Below, piece by piece: positions 27,507-36,438 of a stretch of DNA of 64,000 bases. Origin of the DNA: Rhodoligotrophos appendicifer (GTDB lineage Bacteria; Pseudomonadota; Alphaproteobacteria; Rhizobiales; Im1); assembly GCF_007474605.1 (NCBI RefSeq), contig NZ_VHKL01000008.1:186001-250000 (forward strand), read 5' to 3'. The notes beneath the pieces were generated by a model, which was not told where the DNA came from, searched no databases, and saw only the letters and a list, made by a program, of their open reading frames with translations. Position numbers and translations under genes: made by a program. The stretch's first letter is position 1; every line of letters starts with the position of its first letter.

Positions 27507-28445
27507 TCAAACGCCCAACCCACGCAGCCGTTCCCGTGGCCGCGCCTCGTCGGCGCTGTTGCGCTTCTCCGACCCCTCGGACGTCACCTTCACCATCACT
27601 TCCATGTCGATCCAATCGGACGGGAAGCCCGTCCAGGTGCCGGAGACCGGGATTGCCTGGCGCGGATCGCGGACCACGGCGACGCGGATCAGGTCGCGAT
27701 TGCCGATGATCCCGTTGGTCGGATCGAACTCCACCCATCCCGCTCCCGGCAGATAGACCTGGCACCAGGCATGGGTCGAGCCGCCACCGAGATGGCCAGG
27801 CTCGTCGCGGCTTGGAACATAGATGTAGCCGGAGACGAAGCGCGCCGGAAACCCGAGAGCCCTGACCGCCTCGATCATCAGCATGGCCAGGTCGCGACAT
27901 GAGCCACGGCGCAGCTTCAGCGTCAGCTTCGGCTCGCGGATACCGCTCTCGACCCGGCGCTCATAGGAGAAGCCCTCGCGGATCGCGTTGGTCATGGTCA
28001 TCAGCAAGGAGGCCGTTTCCGTCTTGCGGCCCTGGCGCAGGAACTGACGAGCCCAGCGGTCGACCTCGCGGTCGGGGTCGAGATACTGGCGCTCTATGGA
28101 TCGCGTGAGGTCCGGCATCTCGTCGGCGCCATAGGAGAAGGGGTAGGTCTTGGCATGCTCCTCCATCTCGAAATGCGGCGCATTGGACGGCGTATGGTCC
28201 AAGGTGATCCGCGTCTCGAAGCACAGCTCATCGGCCCGCCCCGCGAAGGTCGCGATGGCGACGCAGTTGCCGAAGACATCATGTATCCAGCGCAGATTGG
28301 TGGGTTCGGGCGTGATGTCGATGGAGGACGAGAGCAGACGCTGATCATAGCTGTCGCGCGGCCGAAACATGACGCGATGCTGGCCAAAGAGGACCGGCTG
28401 CCGGTACCGATATTTGGTTACGTGATGGACGCTTAGGATCGTCAT
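27507..28445 (-). CDS. Transglutaminase family protein
   Basis: A 312-residue protein with a Bact_transglu_N domain (residues 1-85, starting SVHHVTKYRYRQPV) and a transglutaminase core with an intact triad: Cys183 in RRGSCRDLAMLM, His225 in GSTHAWCQVYLPG and Asp241 in WVEFDPTNG. These proteins are annotated as cysteine proteases or peptide-modifying enzymes and often sit beside alpha-E, ATP-grasp and proteasome-like (Anbu) genes. Those partners are not in this window. It is 126 bp upstream of the other transglutaminase and divergent from a zinc metallopeptidase. Confidence 0.9.
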   Translation of the reverse strand: MTILSVHHVTKYRYRQPVLFGQHRVMFRPRDSYDQRLLSSSIDITPEPTNLRWIHDVFGNCVAIATFAGRADELCFETRITLDHTPSNAPHFEMEEHAKTYPFSYGADEMPDLTRSIERQYLDPDREVDRWARQFLRQGRKTETASLLMTMTNAIREGFSYERRVESGIREPKLTLKLRRGSCRDLAMLMIEAVRALGFPARFVSGYIYVPSRDEPGHLGGGSTHAWCQVYLPGAGWVEFDPTNGIIGNRDLIRVAVVRDPRQAIPVSGTWTGFPSDWIDMEVMVKVTSEGSEKRNSADEARPRERLRGLGV

Positions 28446-28627
28446 CGGAATCGTTGTTTGTGTGCGATTAAGTGTGGCCCTTCATCTCCCCCAGGTAAAG
28501 CTCGATTTGTGCAGCGCGCTATCACAGGCAGCGGCTGCGACACCGGCCCTCGATTTGAGCGGAACCTATAGTGTCCCAAGTCATTAACGAGCATCGATCA
28601 AATTTTTGTCCTGCAGCATGTGACATC

Positions 28628-29725
28628 ATGAAACTGTTCGAATGCCAGAATTGCGGAAACCTTGTCTATTTCGAGAACACGAGCTGTGAAGCGTGTGGTC
28701 ATCGGCTGGGCTACCTGCCAATGATGTCCGATCTCAGCGCCCTGCAAGGCGACGACGACCTTTGGCGGCCGCTCGCAGACCCGGATCATCTGTACCGCTT
28801 CTGTGCCAATTCACAGCAGAACGCGTGCAACTGGCTGATCCCCGATGAATCGCATGAACGCTTCTGTACGGCCTGCCGGCACAACCGCACCATTCCTGAT
28901 CTCTCGCGCGGTGAATACCGGGAGCGCTGGAGACGATTGGAGATCGCCAAGCACCGGCTGATCTACACATTGCTGGCTCTTGAGCTGCCTCTGCAGAATA
29001 AAGTCGACAATCCCGAGCATGGACTGGCTTTCGACTTCATGGCCGACCCAGATGCCCCGACCGAAGACAGCCCACGGGTCATGACGGGCCACGAGAACGG
29101 CATCGTCACCATCAATCTCATCGAAGCTGACGACGTCACCCGGGAGCGGTTGCGCAGCGAGATGAACGAGCCCTATCGCACCCTGCTCGGGCATCTGCGT
29201 CACGAGGTCGGACATCATTATTGGGAGAGACTGGTCAGGGATGGACCGTGGCACGCGGCGTTTAGAGCCACGTTCGGCGACGAACGCCAGGATTATGGCC
29301 AAGCGCTCCGCCGACACTATTCAGAAGGGCCACCGCCGGACTGGCGCGAGCATTTCGTGAGCAGCTATGCGACGTCACACCCTTGGGAGGATTTCGCAGA
29401 GACCTGGGCGCACTATCTCCACATCGTGGACACTCTGGAGACGGGTGCCTCCTTCGGGCTGAGTGTGGATCCGCTCGTGGAGAATGCGCCACACGTGAAG
29501 ATGGATGACAGCTTCTCGCCGTATCGGATGAGTTCCGTCGAGGAAATCGTCGCCGCCTGGTTCCCGCTCGCCTTCGCCGCAAATAATCTCAACAGGAGCA
29601 TGGGTCAGCCGGATCTCTACCCCTTTATCCTGCCGGAACCGGCCATTCATAAGCTCGGCTTCATCCACGACCTGATCCGACAGAGCCAGGCCGCTTTTTC
29701 CGAACCCATAGCGCTGAGGGCGTGA
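28628..29725 (+). CDS. Putative zinc-binding metallopeptidase (Peptidase_Mx type)
   Basis: A 365-residue protein of the PF15887 type. An N-terminal zinc ribbon (FECQNCGNLVYFE...SCEACGHRLGYL) is followed by further paired cysteines (CANSQQNACNW, FCTACRHNR). The metallopeptidase motif HEVGHHYW (HExxH) is near residue 194, and the probable third ligand region is SYATSHPWEDFAETWAHY. No signal peptide is seen, so it should act in the cytoplasm. I start at the ATG at 28628, where the zinc ribbon begins, although its ribosome-binding site is weak; the open frame continues upstream to 28571. The family commonly lies near transglutaminase genes, as here. Confidence 0.84.
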   Translation: MKLFECQNCGNLVYFENTSCEACGHRLGYLPMMSDLSALQGDDDLWRPLADPDHLYRFCANSQQNACNWLIPDESHERFCTACRHNRTIPDLSRGEYRERWRRLEIAKHRLIYTLLALELPLQNKVDNPEHGLAFDFMADPDAPTEDSPRVMTGHENGIVTINLIEADDVTRERLRSEMNEPYRTLLGHLRHEVGHHYWERLVRDGPWHAAFRATFGDERQDYGQALRRHYSEGPPPDWREHFVSSYATSHPWEDFAETWAHYLHIVDTLETGASFGLSVDPLVENAPHVKMDDSFSPYRMSSVEEIVAAWFPLAFAANNLNRSMGQPDLYPFILPEPAIHKLGFIHDLIRQSQAAFSEPIALRA

Positions 29726-29810
29726 TCTCTGCCGTGGCCGGGCGGCGAGGGATCGTTCGGCCCCGCTGCGTCATTGATACGGGACCGCATTTCCCCATCC
29801 AGGAGTTCCC

Positions 29811-30788
29811 GTGGCTTCTCCCACCTCCCCTGCTGCAACACGGCCTCACGACAGCAAAGCCTCGCCGCGGCCATTGAAACGGTGGCTGAGCCCGGCCATC
29901 GCCGTGGTCGCCACGGGCGTCGCCGCCTTTCTGCTCTATCGGGCGCTGAAGGATTACAGCGCCGAGGAGCTGATTGCCGCCGTCACCGGATTTCCCGTGG
30001 AAAGGCTGCTGTTCGCCGCACTGTTCGCGGCGTTGAGCTATCTGTGCCTTACCGGCTTCGACATGCTGGCTCTGCGCTACGTTCAAAAACCCCTGCCCTA
30101 TCCCAAGGTGGCGCTGACCTCCTTCACCGCCCTGTCCATCGGACACACGATTGGTCTTGCCGCCCTGAGCAGCGGTGCAGTCCGTTACCGGTTCTATTCA
30201 CGCTGGGGCCTGAGTCTGGCGGAAATCGCCCAGGTGATCGTGTTCTGCGGCCTCACCGTCGGGGTCGGCCTCGTCACTCTGGGAGGTATCGCCCTGCTCG
30301 CCCGTCCCGATCTCGCTGCCGAGGTGACCGGTGTCAGCCGGGCACTGGTCATCGGCATCGGCATCTCCTGCGTCATCGCCATTGCGGCCTATCTCGCTGC
30401 TGCCGCCTTCTATCGCCGCAAGATCACCATCCGGGGAGAAGAGATCGCACTGCCACCGTTCCGGTTGGCCATCGGTCAGATCATCATCGGAGCAACCAAT
30501 TTCGCCGCGGTCGCAGCCTGTCTCCATCAGGTGCTCATGGCCGTGTCGGAGGTAAGCTATCTGCAGACGGCTGCCGTCTATGTCATCGCCAATACGCTCG
30601 CCCTTGTCAGCCATGTCCCCGGCGGGCTCGGCGTCATCGAGAGCGTGGTGATGTATCTCGTGCAGGGCAAGACCCTGATCGGTGCGCTGCTGGTCTTCCG
30701 CTTCACCTATTTCCTGGCGCCCTTCGTCCTCGGGCTCCTGCTGTTCGGAGCCAGCGAGCTGTTCTACCGGCGACGGGCGCGCGCCTGA
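29811..30788 (+). CDS. Lysylphosphatidylglycerol-synthase-type membrane protein (UPF0104)
   Basis: A 325-residue polytopic membrane protein with about eight hydrophobic helices and the signature of the LPG_synthase_TM family (GLAALSSGAVRYRFYSRWGLS near residue 120 and SHVPGGLGVIESVVMYL near residue 265). Full-length MprF proteins join this domain to a cytosolic aminoacyl-transferase, which is absent here. Stand-alone versions are thought to flip lipids, but the cargo is unknown. The start is a GTG at 29811 preceded by AGGAG. Its 3' end overlaps the convergent phospholipase D gene by 25 bp. Proximity to phospholipase and glycosyltransferase genes suggests a membrane-lipid role. Confidence 0.85.
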   Translation: MASPTSPAATRPHDSKASPRPLKRWLSPAIAVVATGVAAFLLYRALKDYSAEELIAAVTGFPVERLLFAALFAALSYLCLTGFDMLALRYVQKPLPYPKVALTSFTALSIGHTIGLAALSSGAVRYRFYSRWGLSLAEIAQVIVFCGLTVGVGLVTLGGIALLARPDLAAEVTGVSRALVIGIGISCVIAIAAYLAAAAFYRRKITIRGEEIALPPFRLAIGQIIIGATNFAAVAACLHQVLMAVSEVSYLQTAAVYVIANTLALVSHVPGGLGVIESVVMYLVQGKTLIGALLVFRFTYFLAPFVLGLLLFGASELFYRRRARA

Positions 30789-32287
30789 CGCCGCCGGGGG
30801 ATGATCTTGCGGAAAAAGTTGAACAGGCGGATCGGCCGCATCGGATCCAGAACCGCAGTCCACAGGGTCGGATGGACGGGGCCGCGAGCCTCCGTCAAAG
30901 CGGGGAAAGGATGCAGGGAGCGCGGACCATCCTGCAACTGCTCGAGGGCCGCCACCATGGAGCCTGACTCGGCAATCACCTTGGCGACGAGCTGACCATC
31001 GCAGCCAAGGTGTTCTCCCAGAAGATCGTTGCGAATGCGGCTGATGGTGGAGCGGATCCGTTCATCGCCATTCGCTTCGATGGTCAGATCGAGCTCGGTG
31101 TCGAGCCCCATGGAGCGGTTGTTAAGGTTGGCTGAGCCGACGCGGATCACATCGTCATCGATGATCATCAGCTTGGCGTGGATCAGAACTTCGGCGGTTT
31201 CGCCGTCGCAGGTCGCCACCGGATAGAGCACCTTGAGGCGATCATAGGGGTCGTGGCGCTTCAGGCGGCGAATGAGCCTGTCACGGTTCTCGCCCATGAC
31301 ACGTTTCTCCACCACACCTTCGGCGGCGCGGGAGACGATCGCGATGATTTCGGGCCCGTCGCTGCGGGCCAGATGGGAGGCGAGCACCTTGCGGATCAGG
31401 GAACAGGTAAAATACTGAGCCTCGATATAGATCGAGCGCTGCGCCGCCGCCAGGACGTTGATGGTCAGGGCGGCCACCTGGGCAACGGCGGGGCTGAAAT
31501 TGGTGGCCGGCACCGTGAGCGACACGCCGATGGCAATGTCCTGGAAGTCGGCTTGCAAATCATCGGGCCAGATCGGCGGGCACGGTTCGATTGCCGGGAG
31601 GTCTTCGCCGAGCGCCCGAAGCCAGCGTTCGCGGGCGACACGAGCAATCGCCACTGCCGCCTCGCCGTCCACCGCCATCTGCAGGTCGTGCACGGGACCG
31701 TAGGGAGCGCCGTCCGGCGTCAGGCGCCACGGATCCTTGGGCGTATGCGCGGAGGTGTCCCAACGCCCCACCGTCAGGTCGATGCCGCCGGCAAAGGCGA
31801 TGACATCATCGATGCAGACCAGTTTCTGGTGATGGGCGGCGTAAACCGGGTGCTCCGTGTCCAGTCGCACCTGGATGCGGGGGTGGTCTTCCCAGTCGGC
31901 GCCGAACAGCAGGGCGAAGGTCGCACCCGGTGCATGAGCGACCGCGACACTCCAGACGAGGACGCGCACCTCCAGCTCCGGGCGTTCTTCCACCAGCCGG
32001 CGCAGCAGAGTGCCGAGGCTCTCGCTGCCCTCGACGTCTGGCCGCAGCCGGATTCTGGCGTCGAAGTCCCATCCGACGATCAGAATGGAGCGCTGGGCCT
32101 GCTGCAGCGCCTTCTCGACCTCCGCAAAGTAGTTCTGGGCATCGACGAGCAGGGCCGCATTGTTGGCGCGGACGATCTCACGGCAATTGCGACCGGGCGA
32201 AAGAACGGCGCCGGCCCCTGCGGCCTTGACCAGTCCCGACGGCAGATCGACGGCGTTCGTGCCGATCACGGCGGGGTCATGTCTCAT
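30764..32287 (-). CDS. Phospholipase D family protein (cardiolipin-synthase-like)
   Basis: A protein of about 507 residues with two intact HKD motifs: HHQKLVCIDDVIAFAGG in the first half and IHAKLMIIDDDVIRVGSANLNNRSM in the second. Two such motifs form one active site in phospholipase D and cardiolipin synthases, which exchange or hydrolyse phospholipid headgroups. SPGRNCREI followed by LLVDAQNYFAEVEKAL marks the family N terminus. The open frame extends to 32443, but that start overlaps the divergent phospholipase gene. Homologues have short N termini, so I chose the ATG at 32287; 32305 and 32389 are alternatives. There is no clear signal peptide. The 3' end overlaps the LPG-synthase-type gene. 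Confidence 0.82.
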   Translation of the reverse strand: MRHDPAVIGTNAVDLPSGLVKAAGAGAVLSPGRNCREIVRANNAALLVDAQNYFAEVEKALQQAQRSILIVGWDFDARIRLRPDVEGSESLGTLLRRLVEERPELEVRVLVWSVAVAHAPGATFALLFGADWEDHPRIQVRLDTEHPVYAAHHQKLVCIDDVIAFAGGIDLTVGRWDTSAHTPKDPWRLTPDGAPYGPVHDLQMAVDGEAAVAIARVARERWLRALGEDLPAIEPCPPIWPDDLQADFQDIAIGVSLTVPATNFSPAVAQVAALTINVLAAAQRSIYIEAQYFTCSLIRKVLASHLARSDGPEIIAIVSRAAEGVVEKRVMGENRDRLIRRLKRHDPYDRLKVLYPVATCDGETAEVLIHAKLMIIDDDVIRVGSANLNNRSMGLDTELDLTIEANGDERIRSTISRIRNDLLGEHLGCDGQLVAKVIAESGSMVAALEQLQDGPRSLHPFPALTEARGPVHPTLWTAVLDPMRPIRLFNFFRKIIPRRRQARARRR

Positions 32288-32441
32288 TTCTGGTTCCAGT
32301 TTCATGGCGTTGCCCACAGAAACGCCGACACTCACACTAAGTTCAACCGGAATTGCCTCCGTCATCTCCACGACATGTGAATCAGTCATTCGACATGCCA
32401 TCGGCGCTTGCGCAAACGGGGCCACGGAGGCTCGGACGCTC

Positions 32442-33263
32442 ATGAATCAGATGCCCACCGCTTCCTTCCGCTACCGGACCATCTGGATCTCGGACCTGCA
32501 TCTCGGGACGCGGCGAGCACAGACGGAGCTGCTGCTCAATTTTCTGCGGCATACGGAGTCGGATACGCTCTATCTTGTCGGCGACGTCGTCGACAATTGG
32601 GCGCTCAAGAAGCGGTGGTACTGGACCCAGACCCATAACGACGTGATCCAGAAGGTCCTGCGCAAGGCTCGCAAAGGCACCAAGGTCATCTACATCCCCG
32701 GAAATCACGACGAATATTTCCGCGACTTCGTGGATGCGCGCTTCGGACGGATCAGCGTACAGCGCCAGGCGATGCATATCATGGCCGACGGCAAGCGGTA
32801 TCTCGTGATCCATGGCGATGAGTTCGACGGGGTCGTGCGCTATGCAAAATGGCTCGCGCTGCTGGGCGACAATGCCTATGGCCTGTCGATCACCATCAAT
32901 GTCGTCTTCAACAGGGTGCGCCGCCTGTTCGGCCTGCCCTACTGGTCCCTGTCCGCCTATCTGAAGCACAAGGTCAAGCGGGCGGTCGAATTCGTGTCCC
33001 GCTTCGAGACGGCTCTCGTCCGCGAGGCCCGGCAGCGCGGTGCAGATGGCGTCATCTGCGGGCATGTCCACACACCGCAGATCCGGGATATCGACGGCAT
33101 CCATTACTGCAATGACGGCGACTGGGTGGAAAGCTGCACGGCGCTGGTGGAGAGCTTCTCCGGCAAGTTGGAGATCATCCACTGGGTAGCCGTCCCCGAG
33201 AACCGCTTCGAGAGCTTCAATGCACATCCTGATCGTGAGCGACGCCTGGTTCCCGCAGATTAA
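32442..33263 (+). CDS. plcP: PlcP-like metallophosphoesterase (phospholipase C of lipid remodelling)
   Basis: A 273-residue calcineurin-type metallophosphoesterase. The metal-binding series is complete: SDLHLG, VGDVVDNW, PGNHDEYF, IHGDEFD and CGHVHTP. Such proteins are commonly annotated as UDP-2,3-diacylglucosamine diphosphatase, but the Sinorhizobium homologue PlcP is a phospholipase C that degrades phosphatidylcholine and other phospholipids during phosphate limitation, yielding diacylglycerol. The overlap with a glycosyltransferase gene immediately downstream matches the known plcP-agt arrangement and favours PlcP over LpxH. GGAGG lies about a dozen bases upstream of the ATG. A second Met at residue 4 is an alternative start. 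Confidence 0.84.
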   Translation: MNQMPTASFRYRTIWISDLHLGTRRAQTELLLNFLRHTESDTLYLVGDVVDNWALKKRWYWTQTHNDVIQKVLRKARKGTKVIYIPGNHDEYFRDFVDARFGRISVQRQAMHIMADGKRYLVIHGDEFDGVVRYAKWLALLGDNAYGLSITINVVFNRVRRLFGLPYWSLSAYLKHKVKRAVEFVSRFETALVREARQRGADGVICGHVHTPQIRDIDGIHYCNDGDWVESCTALVESFSGKLEIIHWVAVPENRFESFNAHPDRERRLVPAD

Positions 33264-34242
33264 CGGCGTCGTCCAGACGCTGGTCAAAACCAGCGAGGGT
33301 CTGAGAGCCCGCGGTCATGTCGTCTCGATGATCACGCCGGATCAGTTCCGCACCTGGCCCATGCCCAGCTATCCCGAGATCCGCTTGGCGCTCGCCCGCA
33401 CAAGCCGGGTCGGCAAGATGATCGAGGCGGTCGCACCCGATGCCGTTCACATCGCCACCGAGGGGCCGCTGGGGCTTGCCGCAAGACGGCACTGCGTGCG
33501 CCGGAAACGCTGTTTCACCACCAGTTATCACACCCGCTTTCCAGATTATCTGCGGGCGCGGCTCAATTTCGCCGGCGTCGAGCGCGCAGGCTACGGTTTC
33601 ATGCGATGGTTTCACGCCCCCGCCCAGGCGGTGATGGCGGGAACACCCTCCGTGGCGCGGGATCTCGAGGCGCATGGCTTCGCCAATGTCCGGCTGTGGA
33701 CACGAGGGGTCGATCACACGCTGTTCCACCCGGGGCGACGCATCCAACTCGATCTCCCGGGCCCCATCGCCCTCTATGTCGGCCGCGTGGCCGTGGAGAA
33801 GGGAATCGAGGCCTTTCTGTCGCTTGATTTCAAAGGCACCAAAATGGTGGTCGGCGACGGGCCGGCGCTGGCGCGGCTCAAGGCCCAACATCCGGACGCC
33901 GTGTTCACGGGCTATCGCCGCGGCGAGGCCCTGGCGGAAATCATGGCCTCGGCCGATGTCTTCGTCTTTCCGAGCCGGACGGACACGTTCGGGCTGGTGA
34001 TGCTGGAAGCAATGGCGTCAGGCCTGCCGGTTGCAGCGTTTCCCGTGACGGGACCCATCGACATCGTTGAGGATGGCGTCTCGGGCGCGCTTGACGAGGA
34101 TCTCGGACAGGCCATCACCCGCGCCCTCACTTGCCGTCGCACGGATGCGCGGCTGCGGGCTCTCGAGTTCAGCTGGGATCGGACGGCGGAGATTTTTGCC
34201 GCCCATGTGGCCGATGCGAGCCGGAGTGGGATTCGGCACTAG
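33220..34242 (+). CDS. agt: Agt-like glycolipid glycosyltransferase (GT4)
   Basis: A 340-residue GT-B glycosyltransferase of family GT4. The acceptor half begins MHILIVSDAWFPQINGVVQTL, the donor-side strand is IALYVGRVAVEKGI near residue 185, and the nucleotide-sugar loop is SRTDTFGLVMLEAMASGLPV near residue 247. Agrobacterium Agt uses UDP-glucose or UDP-glucuronate to glycosylate diacylglycerol and make phosphorus-free membrane glycolipids. Here the diacylglycerol could come from the PlcP-like enzyme. The gene overlaps plcP by 44 bp in another frame, which implies coupled translation. A GC-rich hairpin follows. galE and galU, which shape the UDP-sugar pool, lie next door. Confidence 0.84.
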   Translation: MHILIVSDAWFPQINGVVQTLVKTSEGLRARGHVVSMITPDQFRTWPMPSYPEIRLALARTSRVGKMIEAVAPDAVHIATEGPLGLAARRHCVRRKRCFTTSYHTRFPDYLRARLNFAGVERAGYGFMRWFHAPAQAVMAGTPSVARDLEAHGFANVRLWTRGVDHTLFHPGRRIQLDLPGPIALYVGRVAVEKGIEAFLSLDFKGTKMVVGDGPALARLKAQHPDAVFTGYRRGEALAEIMASADVFVFPSRTDTFGLVMLEAMASGLPVAAFPVTGPIDIVEDGVSGALDEDLGQAITRALTCRRTDARLRALEFSWDRTAEIFAAHVADASRSGIRH

Positions 34243-34246
34243 AGTC

Positions 34247-34274
34247 GGGGAGCCTGCCAGATGGCAGGCCCCCC
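34247..34274 (+). terminator. Strong hairpin after agt
   Basis: GGGG-A-GCCTGCC (34247-34258) pairs with GGCAGGC-CCCC (34263-34273) across a four-base AGAT loop. The stem is very stable but has no T run, so it may act as a factor-assisted terminator or mRNA 3' end. Confidence 0.5.
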
Positions 34275-34424
34275 TCGCCGGCCGCTGGCTGAGAGATTTG
34301 GGGGCGGACGACACCAGCGGCTGACAGTTGCGAGATTTGCACGGCGCACATGTCTGCTTCCTGAACGCTGGTGTTATGTGACGTTCATGTGTTTCAATTG
34401 TGTTTCAGACGTGGCACGCGCCTC

Positions 34425-35417
34425 TCAGGCGGCGCTCAGCTTGTCTTTCAGCCGATCCTCCCAATGGAAGGCGGACGCCACAATCTCGTTCAGATCCGCG
34501 TGATGCGGCACCCAGCCGAGCTGGGCACGCACCTTGTCGGCACCGGCCACGAGCATCGGTGCATCGCCCGCCCGGCGGGGCGCATCCTTCACCGGAAGAG
34601 GCCGGTTCGTCGCCCGTTCGACCGCCTTGATCACCTCGAGCACCGAATAGCCGGTGCCATAGCCGCAATTGAAGATGTCGCTCGGCCCATCGGCACGAAG
34701 ATTTTTCAAGGCTGCCATATGGGCGGAAATCAGGTCCGTCACGTGAATGTAGTCGCGAATGCAGGTGCCGTCCGGGGTCGGGTAATCGCGCCCGAAGATC
34801 TCCAGATAGGGACGGTCGCCCAAAGCTGCCTGGGATGCGGCCTTGATGAGATGCGTGGCCCGCGGGGTCGACTGGCCGCTGCGCCCTGCCGGATCGGCAC
34901 CGGCGACGTTGAAATAGCGCAGCACGGCGTATGACAGATCGTGAGCTGCCGCGGTGTCGCGCAGCATGAGCTCCGACATGAGCTTCGATGTGCCATAGGG
35001 GGAAATCGGATCGAGGCGGGCCTTTTCGGTGACCGGCATCTCGTCCTGGATGCCGTAGACGGCAGCGGTCGAAGAGAAGATGAAGTGGGGCACGCCCGCT
35101 TTTACCGCGGCGGCAATCAGCCCCCGGGTCTTCACCGTGTTGTTCAAATAATATCCCAGCGGATCGGCGACGGAGTCCGGTACCACGATGGATCCGGCGA
35201 AATGAACCACCGCCTCGATCTCGCTCCCAGAGAAGATGCTGTCGAGCAGAGGTTCATCGCCGACATCGCCGTGGACGAAGCGCGCGGCCGGCGCCACCGC
35301 CCAGCGAAAACCGGTGGACAGATTGTCGAGGACGACCACATCCTCTCCGGCGTCGGTGAGCGCCAAAACCATGTGGCTGCCGATGTAGCCAGCGCCGCCG
35401 GTAACGAGAATAGCCAT
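34425..35417 (-). CDS. galE: UDP-glucose 4-epimerase
   Basis: A 330-residue extended short-chain dehydrogenase that interconverts UDP-glucose and UDP-galactose with tightly bound NAD. The Rossmann motif MAILVTGGAGYIGSHM opens the protein. The catalytic Ser lies in FSSTAAVYG near residue 122, and the YxxxK pair is in SPYGTSK near residue 147. The C-terminal region GYSVLEVIKAVE and DPxxxP-like segments are normal for GalE. I start at the ATG at 35417 with GGAGG nine bases upstream; the frame is open far beyond, but the extra sequence is unrelated. It is divergent from galU and probably supplies exopolysaccharide or lipopolysaccharide precursors. Confidence 0.95.
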   Translation of the reverse strand: MAILVTGGAGYIGSHMVLALTDAGEDVVVLDNLSTGFRWAVAPAARFVHGDVGDEPLLDSIFSGSEIEAVVHFAGSIVVPDSVADPLGYYLNNTVKTRGLIAAAVKAGVPHFIFSSTAAVYGIQDEMPVTEKARLDPISPYGTSKLMSELMLRDTAAAHDLSYAVLRYFNVAGADPAGRSGQSTPRATHLIKAASQAALGDRPYLEIFGRDYPTPDGTCIRDYIHVTDLISAHMAALKNLRADGPSDIFNCGYGTGYSVLEVIKAVERATNRPLPVKDAPRRAGDAPMLVAGADKVRAQLGWVPHHADLNEIVASAFHWEDRLKDKLSAA

Positions 35418-35538
35418 GTGACCTCCGAACCAAAACTCGCCCTGAACGTTGAGAGGCACACCCTGTTGCAACCCTGGACGATTGAGCTTTTGTCCTTCAC
35501 AGGCTAGCAAAAGCAGGGCCAAACTGAGAGAGGAATTC

Positions 35539-36426
35539 ATGTCGCGACGTCTCCGCAAAGCCGTCTTCCCCGTTGCCGGTCTCGGCACCCGCTTCCTGCC
35601 TGCCACGAAGGCGGTGCCGAAAGAGATGCTGACGGTGGTCGACCGACCCGTCATCCAGCTGGCGGTGGAGGAGGCTCGCGAGGCGGGAATCGAGCATTTC
35701 GTCTTCGTCACAGGGCGCAACAAGGCGGTGATCGAAGATCATTTCGACAAGCAGTTCGAGCTGGAGACCACGCTCAAGACCCGCGGCAAGACCAAAGAGC
35801 TCGAGATGCTCATCTCGGAGCTGCCGAGCGCGGGACAGACGAGCTTCACCCGCCAGCAGGAGCCGCTGGGGCTGGGGCACGCGGTGTGGTGCGCCCGAGA
35901 GCTGGTTCGCGACGAGCCGTTCGCCTTGCTGCTGCCGGACATGCTCATCCATGCCAAGCCCGGCTGCCTCGCCCAGATGATCGACGCCTATAATTCTCAT
36001 GGCGGGAACATCATCGCCGTGGAGGAGGTCCCGCATGAGGACGTCCATCGCTATGGCGTCGTGGATGTGGGTCCGGTGCAGGCGAGCGGCGCCCAGAAGA
36101 TCAAGGGCATGGTCGAGAAGCCCAAGCGCGAGGATGCGCCCTCGAACCTCATCATTTCGGGCCGCTACATCCTGCAGCCCGAAATTTTCGCCAAGCTGGA
36201 GATCCAAAAACCCGGCTCGGGGGGCGAGATCCAGCTGACGGACGCCATGCTCGCGCTCATGACGGACCAGGAGTTCCACGCCCTCAAATTCAAGGGCAAG
36301 ACCTATGATTGCGGAGACAAGATCGGCTTCCTCGCCGCCAATGTTGCCTATGGCCTCGCCCGTGCAGACCTCGGCCCCGCCTTCCGCAAGGCCCTCAACG
36401 AGATCCTGGCCGCCGACAAGGGATGA
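35539..36426 (+). CDS. galU: UTP-glucose-1-phosphate uridylyltransferase
   Basis: A 295-residue nucleotidyltransferase making UDP-glucose from UTP and glucose 1-phosphate. The N-terminal signature [23 protein letters not shown] is complete. [14 protein letters not shown] near residue 108, [15 protein letters not shown] near residue 160 and the [10 protein letters not shown] segment near residue 225 are typical of GalU. The ATG at 35539 follows GAGAGAGGAA. It is divergent from galE and converges with an outer-membrane-barrel gene, 12 bp apart. Confidence 0.96.
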   Translation: MSRRLRKAVFPVAGLGTRFLPATKAVPKEMLTVVDRPVIQLAVEEAREAGIEHFVFVTGRNKAVIEDHFDKQFELETTLKTRGKTKELEMLISELPSAGQTSFTRQQEPLGLGHAVWCARELVRDEPFALLLPDMLIHAKPGCLAQMIDAYNSHGGNIIAVEEVPHEDVHRYGVVDVGPVQASGAQKIKGMVEKPKREDAPSNLIISGRYILQPEIFAKLEIQKPGSGGEIQLTDAMLALMTDQEFHALKFKGKTYDCGDKIGFLAANVAYGLARADLGPAFRKALNEILAADKG

Positions 36427-36438
36427 GATCGTTCGCCC

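Noticed and set aside
32383-32401. Pho-box-like CAGTCAT...ATGCCAT upstream of plcP
   Set aside because: The second half-site is poor and the spacing is five rather than four bases, so I do not call it.
32288-32443. N-terminal extension of the phospholipase D gene to 32443
   Set aside because: It would overlap the start of the divergent plcP gene and leave no room for promoters; homologues have short N termini.
32442-33263. Annotation as LpxH-type UDP-2,3-diacylglucosamine diphosphatase
   Set aside because: The motif set fits, but the overlap with an Agt-like glycosyltransferase favours PlcP. A profile comparison would decide.
34425-35723. 432-residue GalE starting at 35723
   Set aside because: The first 102 residues are unrelated to GalE; the ATG at 35417 has GGAGG and begins the Rossmann motif.
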